Of a stretch of DNA of 64,000 nucleotides, positions 25,839-38,300 are shown piece after piece. Origin of the DNA: Phalacrocorax aristotelis (Eukaryota; Chordata; Aves; Suliformes; Phalacrocoracidae); assembly GCF_949628215.1 (NCBI RefSeq), contig NC_134281.1, positions 9,062,501 to 9,126,500 on the forward strand, read 5' to 3'. How positions within the stretch are numbered: the first letter of the stretch is position 1; each line of letters starts with the position of its first letter. The notes under the pieces were generated by a model. The model was not told the origin of the DNA and searched no databases. It was given only the letters and a program-made list of their open reading frames with translations. Both the position numbers and the translations under genes were made by a program.

Positions 25839-26280
25839 ATGCCCTACTGGCAAGTGTAGGAGAAATGTTGTTTGAGTTTTCATATCTGATTTTTCAAATT
25901 TCAGATTAAAGTTAGAGCTGAGCATGAATTGTGTATTTTGATTATATATATATTCCCTGGAAATAGTAGGACTCCACAAATCAAACTCTTCAGGGGTATG
26001 GACTATTTTTGCTGGATTCCTTAGCCCAAAATAGAGGAAAAAGTCTCTGAAACTGTCTAAATGTTTTGGCACCGATGTTTATAATGAAATACAAAATCCT
26101 GCTCTTCATTTCCCAAGCAATATTGATGTCAACTGAGAAGCTGGTTATAGAAATTAAAATGTTAATAATGGTTGATACTGAGATGGAGTGCTTTCAATAG
26201 TCTAAATTAATAACCAAAATAGCTTGCCTAGTTTAACCCATAAATGTGTCCAGATTTTTACATTCAGTCACAAGGTTTGA
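25839..26280. other. AT-rich non-coding DNA
   Basis: AT-rich sequence leading into the microsatellite that follows. A minus-strand frame of 93 codons at 25791-26072 has no recognisable product. Nothing else is seen. Confidence 0.5.
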
Positions 26281-26450
26281 AATTATATATATTATATAGT
26301 ATATAGTACATATATTTATATTAATCTATAAATCTATAAATATCTTTATGTAAATATGTACGTGTTTCTATATATGTGTGTGCTTGCATGCATGCATGCA
26401 TGTGTAAATATACATGTACATATACACATACATGTACATATACACATTTT
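26281..26450. repeat. Compound TA/TG/TGCA microsatellite
   Basis: Alternating purine-pyrimidine tract. It starts as (TA)n interrupted by short variants (26281-26345), continues with ATATGTGTGTG, a perfect (TGCA)n run at about 26385-26402, and then two perfect copies of an 18-base unit (TACATGTACATATACACA) at 26411-26428 and 26429-26446. The repeat explains several histidine- and tyrosine-rich minus-strand frames in this interval, which should not be taken for genes. Such tracts mutate quickly and can adopt non-B DNA structures. Confidence 0.88.
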
Positions 26451-29400
26451 AAAACGTGCTCTTTGAGCAGATACAGTCTCCCGAAGAAACACCTGGATGC
26501 AAATCTGGATCCTGATACCATGCCCACGTCGTACCGGGTGCAGCTGTAAGGACGAGGTGTGGTTGCCCCTGCTGGCCCCCACGGAGATGCTGTTGTTCAG
26601 AGTAGAAGGGACGTGGGCTCCAGGCTGGGACTGGCATACACAGCTCCCATTTAACTCGGAGCACATGGTCACTGGGGTATATGCAGGAAATCAAACGGTA
26701 CTGAAACAATGCATTTGTGTTAAATAAAAATGCTAGCACTTAATGAGCCTCATCTTTTTCTGTGAGATAGGAGTGGAGGAACACGAGCAGTGTGTTTATC
26801 ATATTGAAGGCATTGCAGGCTTTGACAGGAATGGAAATGAGAGGAAGGGAGGAAAAAGGATGGAGGTAGGGGAACAATATTCAGGATAGGGAACAGCTTG
26901 CCAGCTTCCTCCAAGGGTAACAGGGGAAGGGAGAGGTTTTCATTAATGGATAACTGGCATTCCTCTACTTTTCAATTTTAACAAACCTTCTAATGATAAT
27001 TACAGACTTTCTGTATTTATAGAGACCGAGTGCATGTGTAGACAATAGCGTCATCTACCAAGTCCTTTCTTCTGCTGCTATACAAATTCAGCCATTATCT
27101 TTCATGCCCTTCATTAAAATATGAAAGGACATAAGCAATATATAGCTATGTCATTTCCCAGTAGTAGGAGGGGAGGATCAGAATTAACTGTGGCTAAGGA
27201 GAGCCAAAAGAAAATCTGAATAGTTAGAAAGAAAGGTACGCAGAGCTGGGCTCGCACAAATTCCTGCTGTCATCACTGGCTAATGCTTACGGGAATGATC
27301 AAAGGCGGAAAAAATGAGAAAGGACTATAAAACCACAAGGTTAGTGCTCCAGAGAAGGAGACACATGGCCCACAGAGGTCTCATCTGCACTGGCTGTGCC
27401 CAGCCAGGCAGAATTCCCATATAATCCTTTTCCTTGGTCTTCTTCAACAAACAAACACCTTGGTGGGATAAAAAGCTGGACATTTTAAATGCCCTGTGCC
27501 CAGCAGAATTAGTCAAGTGCCTGCTCTGTGGATTTATGGAGTAAGAAGGGGCACAAATTATAGATTTCAGCCCAAAGGAGTGTAGCAGATGTCCATCATA
27601 GCACTCATACCAGACACCTGAAACAAATAACGCTTTGGAAAAGTGCACGTTTCTGGTTGTAGCTAAATTTTTTCAGGCTTTCATTAAAAGAGATTTTAAA
27701 AAGCACTTTTTCCCCCATTCCTATCTAATTGCTTTTAATGACTTGATATTGGTGAGATTAAAAAACTTAAGAAAATTGATTTCAAGGAATTTCTCTCATC
27801 AGGCATCCTCATGTGCTTTCAGATGGCACAGACTCACAAAATTAGTAGGATTCATAGAGCAAAGAGTCTTATGCCTGAAATGTCTGTTAGTCTTGAGTCT
27901 ACCACGGTATCAGAAAATTTTCTGTGGATCCTGGAAATACTTTCCAAAGCTCTGGCTCCTGGCTGTCTCAGGGTTGTAAACCAGAGCAGTCATCATTAAA
28001 AGGTACTTTAATCTCGGCTGTAATTTCTATACTGCAAAAAGCACTTGGATGACCAATTTGCATTAAAATAAGTCATCCAAAATATGGCACCTGCAGCCTT
28101 GGAGCTGTATGGGAAATTCACTGCAGCCAATGAACACTGCGAGGAGTATGTTTGGGGAGGCTGTCCCTATCCCTGGCCACCCTCAGGGCCCTCTGGCATT
28201 TTTCTTGTGCTTTTATTTTTTTACTGTCCTGTTATAAAACCATAACCATCTCTTCGCTCCAGCCAGCCAGAGCACATCTCCAAATCTTCTCCTTTCTGTT
28301 TACCTAAAGCATCCTCCCTCCTTTCCTAAGCACAAGTCATGGTTCTGGGCAGAAGGCACCCACAAATATGTCACCATAGCATTTGAAATATCAAATACTT
28401 CTTTTGTTTCATAAAATCTGTGAAAAACAAAGGGAAATAGTTTACCATAAATATTCTGTGTGCTTATATACCATCTTTTTCAGTATTTTTCAGTAGCAAG
28501 GAAGGCTCAGAGGCATTTTCCCTCTCTAGAAAGTAGCAATATGAATAAATTCATACAGATGATGTCCTATAACATTGAAATTGCTTTTCTAGCTCTGAAG
28601 TGTAAATATTTTCATGTGCCCTGAGTGATCCTAGTCATGTACGGCTGTTTATTTTGGAGTGCTGAATATTTATTGCTGATACCTTGGGAAGAAGATGGAG
28701 TGAGTGGTGAGAATAACCCCTTTGCTGGGGGAAGGAATGGAGCTGGAGGGAAAGCTGCCCTGTTTTGCTGAAAAGCCTCTAGATTCTGATGGTGACAAAT
28801 CCACTGCAGCAGAGATGAGGCTGTGTCTTGCATCCTCCAGAAGTGCTGTAAAGGTTGTTTTGCAGTCAGTCATCATGTGCCATGCTCTGGTGATGTTGTT
28901 TGTCACCTGCCCTTCAACAAGGTTATCTAGTGATAGTGCTTTTATTGATATTCCTAATGGTCAAATAAGAGGGTGTTTGGCGGCAATTCTTCAAGAATCG
29001 GTTAAAAATAGAAACGGTGCTACCAGGCTAGGCAGGAAGGCTGTAAGGGATGTTACAGAGAATTGCTAATCCACATCTGCAGTTTCATTTCTCAGCCTTT
29101 GGTGACTGAAGTGTTGTTCCCTTCTCTTGACTTTATAAACACCATCACAGTGTAAAATTTGATGTTCAAGTTAAGCAAGTTATGGGACAAGGGGGAACCT
29201 AGACTGCAGAAATGACTGTGTATTTTCTGCTTTCTGAAAATCATAAGCACTTCTAAAATTATTTTTCTGTTTAATTCTGCCTTTCTTGAAAACTCTGAGT
29301 GCTTCCAAGCTAGCTGACATTTCCATTTTTATTTAGCGTTTGTCCACTTCGTCATTCTTCAGTTTGCATTTCAATAACGTTACCAGAGGAAGCTATTTAA

Positions 29401-32400
29401 AATGAAAAGTAACTCATGTTCTTTCTTCACTGAGATAAAAGCATTAAAGGAACCCGAGCACAGAAAGTGAATGCGTTATTACGGGATGACATTTCTGAGT
29501 AGTTAATAATGATTGTTGTGGCTGTGTCTCACTGTCATCGGAGAAAAGCCGTAGCTGCCAGTTCACTACTGCTGTAGTCCAAAATTTTGACACACCATGG
29601 ACCACTCAGCGCATGGGAATTACAGTTCACTGCCTTGTCCATAGGGTAAGGGGGTGCCTATGGTTGATCCTTGGCTTCCTCCACCCCTGCAATGGCACCT
29701 GTGGCAGATACTGAGCAGAGCACTGTGGGGAAGGTGGACACCAGATGCAAAGGTAGGTATGCCTGTTCGAATGCCCAGTTCATGTTACAACTGTTGCTTG
29801 ATGACTTCATTTTATATTAAAAATGTGAAAAACTGTGCTGCCTGTAGTGTTTTTGCACGGTGATGCACTGTGGTACCCTGGCCTGAGAGCAGAGGCCTGG
29901 CTAACAGGGAATTGTCCACTGTGGAGTCAATATAAATGCCCACATCACCCAAAAAGAGCAGGATGTTTTTCAAGGGCATGAGTGTGACACAGTGAAACAC
30001 TGCTCCTGAGGCTGCCACGGGTGAGGCAGAGGCAACAGCAGTTATTTCCCTGCCTGTATTGCTGGTCTGAGACTGAAAAACCTCAGGCAGGAGGTTTCAG
30101 CCTTTTCTTTCTGCTTCTTCCACGCTGGCCACAAGAGCCCTTGAGCAGCAGGCTGGATGCCATGGCTCTGAGCAGACCCTGCCAGCTCCCCGGCAGCATC
30201 ACGCATCTCCTCCGGTGGGGCTGGGAGGCTCAGCTCCCGGAGCCCCGCACACCATCACCTGCTCGGCTGCCTCAGCCCTGCCAAAAATAACATTTCGGCT
30301 CAGAAAAGCAGCAACAAGCAACATTTCCTCTGGTAATGAGAACCACTGCAGGATGGAAAACACCCTTCATCCTCCCTATCCCCTGCATCATTATTTTTTA
30401 ATTGATAAATTATTTCTTTTTTTTTCTATATATTTTTCTTCCTTTGCTCCTTTGTGCCTGGTGCTGGGCTGTTGAATCGTAACGTTACACAACCACCGCC
30501 AGCCGTCTGCCTCAGGGAGGCTCACCGTAACCCAGATGTGTCACATGAAAGGAGAAGTTGGGCTTATGACAGTCGGAAATGCTTTTGCCTACTTCTTAAA
30601 AAAAACCCTTCCAAGCTTCATCCTAATAGTAGAGCTCAGAGTAATCCCTGCACAGTGCTCTGAGTTGCTGAATGAAAAGGATTCTTGTTGCTGGTTTTTG
30701 TTGCTTTTCAAACAAGATTTGGGTAATTAGGAAGAAAGTTGAAAACTACAACACTTGAAAGACTGAACCATCACCCCCACCCTCCCAACCACCAGTGCCA
30801 GTCACCAGGACTTGATCAGTTAAATTGATCAAAGTAATTGATCGAAAGTGAGTTTGGTTGGGCTCTCTCCACAAAGTCCCTGTCAAAACACTTGCAGGGT
30901 TTGATCCATCTTTTCTCATACAAGAGAGCTCTGTTTATGCTGCTGAGTGTGGCAACCCATTCCGGTGTCCAAAGCAAACTGGAATTATTACTAAGAAAAT
31001 AACAGTAGTGCTGACATATATATCCCGAGGCATTTGGCAATTCAGGCATTGGATACATAGTACAATGAATGATCCAGGAAGAAATAATCCTTGAAGTGTA
31101 ATGAATAAGCAGAAGAAACGTTAGAATAAATGGCCATGTGAGCCAAGAAAATTAAAAGTCAGACCCAAACTTATTTGAAATCAATGAGTCTTCTCCGTGA
31201 TTCACTGAATAGGCTTTGAATCAGACCATAAATGAACCTCTCTGGCAATCCTGATGGATATCAGAAATAAGTCTGCTAATGAGAATATTAGAAGAAAAAT
31301 AAATCTTGCTGTTTAGTAAGTCTTCGGCATAGTTAAAGGTACAAATGTCTTTTAAGGAAATTACGCTATCACCAGCCCCAGCATTGCTTCTCACTGTAAG
31401 TTATTTTTTATCCTAAATAATGACTTTTTACCCTGTTAGCCTATAAGAGACAGTCCATGCTGTTAGGGCAGATCTCCTTAATAAATAAATAAAGCCCAAA
31501 TAAGGTCTGTCTCTATTATGCAGAAGGGAAATCCGTGCATGCACTACAAAAACAACTAGTTTAAATGACCATGCATCCTACTAAAATTTGGGTCATGGTC
31601 AATTCTGTTGCTGGTGACATTCGCAGTGCAGATAAGAATGACTGGCAATTATTTCTTTTGCATAATTGGATTACTAGGAAATACATTATTTCAACTTCTT
31701 GTTTTCTGATATCATAATCAGTGGTGTCACTGTGAATTTGCATGCACAGAAACACTTTCAGCTACATTCAATTTCTTGAACAGAAAAAATTCCTTGAGCT
31801 TCTGAAGCTGCCAGTAAGCAGGAGATCTTTAGATGTGACCTCCAATCTATTGCCCTGCAAAAAAATGTGAGTCTTACTGCTTACTCCATTTCCTAAGGAT
31901 CAAGGCCAGGGGGCTGGGTTTGACAGGGAGAGTTCTGAAGCCACCAGGCCCAAAGGTGAAGCACAGATTATGCCTGTGGTCTGACATCTTGCAAGCATAC
32001 ATCTTTCAGTCCATTATGAAATTCTTCCACTTCACTTTGCTCTCAAGACCAGGGGACACAGGGCACATTACAAAAATGGATAAGAACTTGATTTCCACCA
32101 GGGTATAGGATTCCAGGGGCAACCCTACAGGTTTGTGATTTTAAAAAATACTTTGGACAGATAGGATAACCCTCCTTCAAGTTTTTCAGCCTCTGGCTTG
32201 GTGCTCGGCTACTCCAGCAAGAGAAAGTAAAAATAACCATTGCATGAAATATGCCTCTCAATAACATTTATATTCCTAGAAGAGGATTTCAAGAAGAATT
32301 TGTGAGTAAACTGGCTGGAATCATCTTTAAGTTCAGTAGTACTGACGCACACTGTGACATGTCATGGCTGACCTGACCCACAGGTACTCAAGCCTTTCCA

Positions 32401-35150
32401 GAGCTTTGCCATTAAGTTAAGGATGAGGCAAAGTAGGATGAGTCCCACTCCCTCCCTGCAGCCCCGACTCATGCACTTGGCTCCCCCTGGCAGGATGGAG
32501 AGCTGCCACACAAAGAGTACGGCTTTTTATATGGAACTTAATCTTTTATTTAGCTAGCAGCAAGAGAGGCTTTGACCTTCCTGGGCTAGGGTCTTTCAGT
32601 GGGACACAGTGGTGGGTGGTAAGTGCGAGGCTCTGAGGCATGGTCAAGTCAGCCAGCCTCTGCAAGGTGCATCATGTACATGGCACATCAACTGTCCCTA
32701 CAGACAGGCTTCATCTGAGGCAATTTACCTCCCATTTTTGGAGGGCTGAGGGGACCTGTGTGAACAGCAATGGGGACCCAGCCAACTGCCAAGACTGAGC
32801 GCCTCTGGCAGCGAGAGGCTGCTGCTGGTGGTCCCAGTGAGACCGAAGCGGGGGAGATAACTCATCGGGATGGCAGGATGCCTGTCAGCACCGGCTCTGC
32901 AAGGGGCTCTCCAACCACCACACCACATCTAGGACTCGGTCCAGGAACTCCAGGAACCAGAAAATCAGCCAGACGTGTTTGTGAAACATCACCTGACACT
33001 CCCTGGCAATAATTCAGTGGTGTCCCCTTCACTCTGCACCATCAGTTCTGAAGTGTTCTCTTTTTACTCCTTGAAAAGCTAGAAAACCACATTTCATCAT
33101 GTCACTGGGGAGTTCAAGGAAAGCTGGTGTATTAATTAGGCTTCCCTGCAGTTTAATCAATCACTGCTCCAGGCTTGGGATGGAAATATAGCAATTAATC
33201 TTTTTTCCCTTGTTTTTTTCCATCAAAAAATAACCATTTGAGTATCCCTTGTTAGCAGGGGAATAATCTTGTACTCAGTTACCACAATTATTACCATTAT
33301 TTATGGCTTTACAATGTACCCTGCAAGTGATTGCACAGTCCGTACAACAAAATAAGCAGTGTGATTAGGCCAGCAAAGAGCTGGGCTTAAATATCAACTT
33401 TATTTTGAGTCTTATAACCAAATCTATGTGAGCGATGAGAGAAGATAGTGCCATTTGACTTTAAAACTGAGACGATTCATTACTTATTGCAGTCTCATTG
33501 ACTCTACTTACTGTTTTTTTTAATCAGAGTAGTGTTAAACAAAAACCTTTGTCCAGCAAAAAATGAGCGAAGACCCCAAGTCATACGGTGCGATATTGGC
33601 TAACGCATTTACTTAATCACCATTCCTGTGACTTCAGCCCTGTGGGAAGCCCTTTAAGCCCATATGGATTTCATGGGGTTTTTTACATTCTTCATTCCCA
33701 TTTTCTCTGGGGAGCTGCTGCTAGGCAATCTTCTCCACATCGGCCATAAGGACTGCTGGGTCTGAAGCGCTCTGGGAAGAGCTAATGACTATGGTGAAGT
33801 TTTACACGTCTCCTTAACTTATGCAGAAGAGAGCAGCTCGGCTGGCCCCACTCCAGGTCTGCTGTGCACCGGGTCCTTGATGGATCTGCAGCCACATGCG
33901 AAGTTCAGTAAGTAGTTTATTCAGGCTGCCATGCTAATGTGTTGTCTTGACACTACCACAATATGCTTGAAATTACTTCTATGGAAAAAGCAGTGACTGA
34001 TAATTCCAAGGAGGAATTATTTCAGGTTTGGCACCTTTGGTCCATGCAATTTCCAGCTGCTCAGCAGATTAATATTTTGCATTTTAACCTTTACATCCAT
34101 CTTCAGATACCATCGTATCCAAAAGAAAATGCTTTGAAAGAAATTGCAGACCTAAGCTGGATGAAAGACTAAATAATGTAAAGCTCTTAAAGAACAAAGA
34201 GTTCATTATGTAGGTTTAAAACTGTTCATTTATTTGTAACCAAGCCCTTAAAGAAAAATCTGTCTAAGTACACCCAAATATATCACTGCCTGAGTAGCCC
34301 TAGCAGGGGAAGGATTTTATTTCCCTTCCAATATTGCATCAAGAAAGCAATCTTGAGCAACCAATAAAGCATTTTTGCAACAAGATTCCTAAGTACTCTT
34401 AACAGATTGAAATTAGAAAATGAAAACTGCTGATGAAAAATGAGAAATATAAGTATTGTAATGCATAATTTGTATTTGCTTTTACTTTTTGAGGCAATGC
34501 TTATGTCTGGGATAAACAGCATATTTCAGCTATTTATTTACAATGTAAACATTTACAAACTGGAAGCCTATGAATCAGACTGTTGTTATTGTTTTGTCTT
34601 TAACATCTGATTACTTCAAGCGATGTTTTGTTCTAGGTATGAAGGAAAGCTGAGGTCTGTATTCTACCAGTCTGCCTGTTAATCTGCCCGATTTCAGCCT
34701 TTGCTGTAGTACCAATTTCTTTAATAGGAAAAGGTCCCACTCACCCTACAGCTCTGGAAGCTGCGACAAAATTGCTGTAATGTGAGTATTTCTCCGGGTG
34801 GCCGTGTGCCCATGTCCACATAGAGTGTTGTGAGTTTGGGGCCACAGTGGGAGATGTGCCGTGATTAGTTTAAAACACATTTATTCATTTTACTATAATT
34901 TTATGTTAAACACACACAAAAAAGTGGGTCAGAACCTGCTTACTGCCATGAATTTCTGAAAGCATCTGGTATGGCAAAATGTCAGAATTTGGATACAGGT
35001 AACAGATGCTGAGCTGCGAATGGTTAATAAATGCAGTGAACCTGTCACGGTGTGCAGGATTTGGGGCAGACCTGAGGCTGGGGTAGCACAGGCAGTGGCC
35101 TCGGTGGCCCTACGCTCCCCGGGGAGCACAGATCCGAAAGCTCCCAGCTC
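26451..35150. other. Non-coding DNA, no gene recognised
   Basis: Long unique-looking stretch. AT-rich patches at about 26960-27240, 29200-29520, 31100-31560 and 33120-33610 have few stop-free frames and many TAAT cores, and could include conserved non-coding elements. A T-rich tract lies at about 30395-30440. Open frames such as 27635-27979 (+), 28704-29069 (+) and 32770-33012 (+) have no recognisable product. No repeat family could be identified by eye. Confidence 0.5.
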
Positions 35151-35159
35151 TACAGACGG

Positions 35160-35390
35160 TACAGATTGGGCTCTAATAGGTTATAATTTATTTATAATTT
35201 TGTTACCACAAGAAGCCATTAGTTGTGCATTAGGTTTCCCAATATCTTTGCAATGTCGTCATTTATTAGGTACTTCTCTGGATTAATATTTATTGTTATT
35301 GCTGTGTTTATTATCATTCTAATGGTTATTGATATTGTGCTTATTTTGTGTATCATGAACTTCAGTATATTAGCATCTGGGGTAGGACTA
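35160..35390. promoter_or_regulatory. Candidate conserved non-coding element
   Basis: A block of about 230 bases with repeated TTATAATTTATTTATAATTTTG-like homeodomain-type cores, ATTAGTTGTGCATTAG and GGTTATTGATATTGTG. It is flanked by GC-richer sequence on both sides and has no open frame of note. The abrupt change in texture and motif density suggest a regulatory element, but this is inference from one sequence. No gene can be linked to it. Confidence 0.25.
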
Positions 35391-38300
35391 GGCAAGGTCT
35401 AGCATGAAATAACTGTGAGCTGCAGGTTTTCCAAATGCTGCCTGCCCTGTGCTTTGCCTTTGAGGGTCTAAGTGCAGGGCTGAGAAAGTCCTGCCCTAGG
35501 TCAGGTCACAGCAGCCAGGACACAGCCATCAGGATCTCCCTCTGCTGCAATCTCTGCCCAAGGTCCAGAGGGAAAAGTATCCCCTTTTGCACGGATGCTG
35601 AGCCTCAGGGTGGATAAAGGGCAGCCTCAGACTGTCCTTGAATCAGGGTCTTTTGAAAGAGTTTGCCAGCATTTAGCTAGTTCAGCAGCCAAAATGCAGC
35701 ATGGAGATGCCCATTCGTGGTTCCATTATTCAGAGCAACCCTATTCCCACTTGCCCATGGCCATCTGAACCGCAACACCTTGCACCCAGATTGCTGATCA
35801 ATTAGCTCTCCATAATTGATTCTTGGCTTTTCTCCTCAGTGCTGTTTCAGCCAAACCTGCCGCAGAGCCCAAGATGCTGAACCAAATGATGTCTGGCTGC
35901 TGATGAGGTGGCGTGTAGCAGCTCAGCTGCCACAGCTGAGAACAGACCCCATTGAATGGGACTTCTACTTTTTTTTTACTTTTGTTTATTCAGCAAGTGG
36001 ACTGGTTATCAGCCTCAGCTCAGCCCTGTGCTCCTCCTCGCCTTGCAGCTGTGGCTCGGCCCAATTTCTGAGCATCCCTGGCTGCTGGTGACTCCCAGCT
36101 TGAGTCTTATAAATATTTAGAAATATCTCTGTTCATAATTGTCCTACAGGAAAAGCTGATGGAGAGATATTTTGATAAATGCTGAGTCCTTATTACAACC
36201 CACCAAAACACCAAGGAAAGTCCTGCTTGCAAGAGGAAAGGATGAAATCTCTCCCTGGTCTTAAATTACAAAAAATGTGTTTGATGACTTCTAACTATAA
36301 TGATTTTCCGGCCTTCACTGCCATAAATGTTCTTGACAGTGTCACTCAAACTTATTGAAAGCTAGGTCAAGCAAGACCTATTAGACCAGCAAATTAAATT
36401 TCCTTATGAGAAGACTGACACAACTGAGCTCTGCCATTTGTCCTCCTTTTTCCGCCTTCCTTAACAGATGGCCAGAGTCTGGTTTTGTGCTCTTTGCTGG
36501 CTTCTTTGGATGAGCCAGGGCACCCGTCACTGGACTCTTTGGTGGCTTTTCCTTGTTACTTTTTTCTACAATGATACATAACAAAAAAAAAGATTGAAAA
36601 AATTCAGGTCAGAACATGAAGTGGGAGTCCTCAACTTTCTAGCACAGTCACTGTTCAGGCAAAATGTTCTGCTTTCCTTGGTTTTATGACTGAAGTAAGC
36701 AAACCCTCCAATGTCTGGATACTGGCCTATCTCATTCCCAGTATGAACAACCTTTTCAGAAAGTTTATGGATTTCCATGAGCTGTGAGTTTCACAAGAGA
36801 TTTCATGTACTCCTATGCATCTTTCAAAAGCTGTAATTTAAAAAATTTCAAGAACAAATGCTCAGCACGATGTAATTATGAGGCCAAGTGACCTGGGTCT
36901 CCTATCCTGCACCCCCAACCCCATCTGCATGCCCCAAGGGTGCCCCTGGAGAAGATTACTGTTAATGACACAGACTTCACAACGGTTATTTCTTGGATGT
37001 TTTTTCTGGCAGTGAGATAAGGACAGGGCTGATAAGCACGTGGCTGGGCTCTGGCAGCATCCTTGCCCCTTGGGAAGATGTCAGTGCCTTATCCACACTT
37101 CTGCTCCCAGACCGTTGCCCCTTGCAGACTCAGACACGTGCTAGATAGGTTGTTTTTCTATGGCTTGTGCTCAGGCATGTGTCTGAGCGTCCCATTTGTA
37201 CTATATTTGTATCTTCTCTGTGATCAATACATGGAAGAATAAATAGATCCGTCAGTTAATTTCAGAGTGAAAAACATTTTGTTCCAGCATCTTTCTTTCC
37301 TTAAGGCAGTTGGAATAGTGAAGGTATATTATTTTTATTCAGGGCTTGAGGTTACAAGACAAATTAAAATAACAGCGCGTTCCAAATAAGATTGCCATAT
37401 ATGTATTGTGTTTCTTTCATTTCATTTGTTTGACTGGGATATTGAATTGACTAGTCACATACTTCACAGGGCAGTGAATTATTCACAGGAAAGCTTGAAT
37501 TGTAGTTAATTTAGCCTCCTGCAAGCCCCAGTTAAACTGTTGTTTTCATAGACTGTGACTCAGAGTCTGGAGAGCTGCAGCTTTGGATTTTCTGGACTGG
37601 TTGTCTGCAACATTCAGCACTTGGGGATCCGGGGATCCTGCAGAGACGAGCACATGATGCAAAGCTGAGATAGGATATTCCCAAAAGGTGTACAACAAGG
37701 GGCTAGCCTGCCTTGCAGAAGTACAGATACTGGGTCTGGCTAGAGTTTGGCTGAATAAAATCTCCCAAATAGTACCTTCTGTACTAACATGCTTCACTCT
37801 TGCAGAAGTAATGAGAACTGGAGTTAAAAGTAGCAGATGCTCGGCTCTGCTGAAATTTAAAGAGACTTTATCCTCCGCCCAGACAATCCAGTACAAAACA
37901 ACTCCTTGCTGTAACAGACAGATTTCAGTCTTTTCAGAGAAGGCCAAACCCTTCCTGCTCCATGTTTGATACATCCCACTCCAGCTTTCCTCTGCACCAT
38001 GGTGTTGCTAGACCCTCCGTTTCTGTTGTGTACATAAGAAAGCAAAAAATAAAGCAGTCAATTTTTGCAGCTCCAATTTTAGCAGTATTTTCGCAGTTAC
38101 TATTGTGCCAGAACTCCACATGACACAAAGAAATCTAGTAGGTCAGCAGCTTGAAAATAAAGTCTAATTTTATATTTAGGCAAGTTATATAAGAGTTTGC
38201 TAATTAAGAAAAGTGTTTGCCTATCATTCTCCCAGAAGAGAAAAACACACACAGTATTGAAAGGTCCCTTAAAGTTAAAACCAGAATTGCTCAGAGTTGC

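Noticed and set aside
26321..26672. Overlapping Cys/His/Tyr-rich minus-strand frames
   Set aside because: They are translations of the TA/TG/TGCA microsatellite and its flank.
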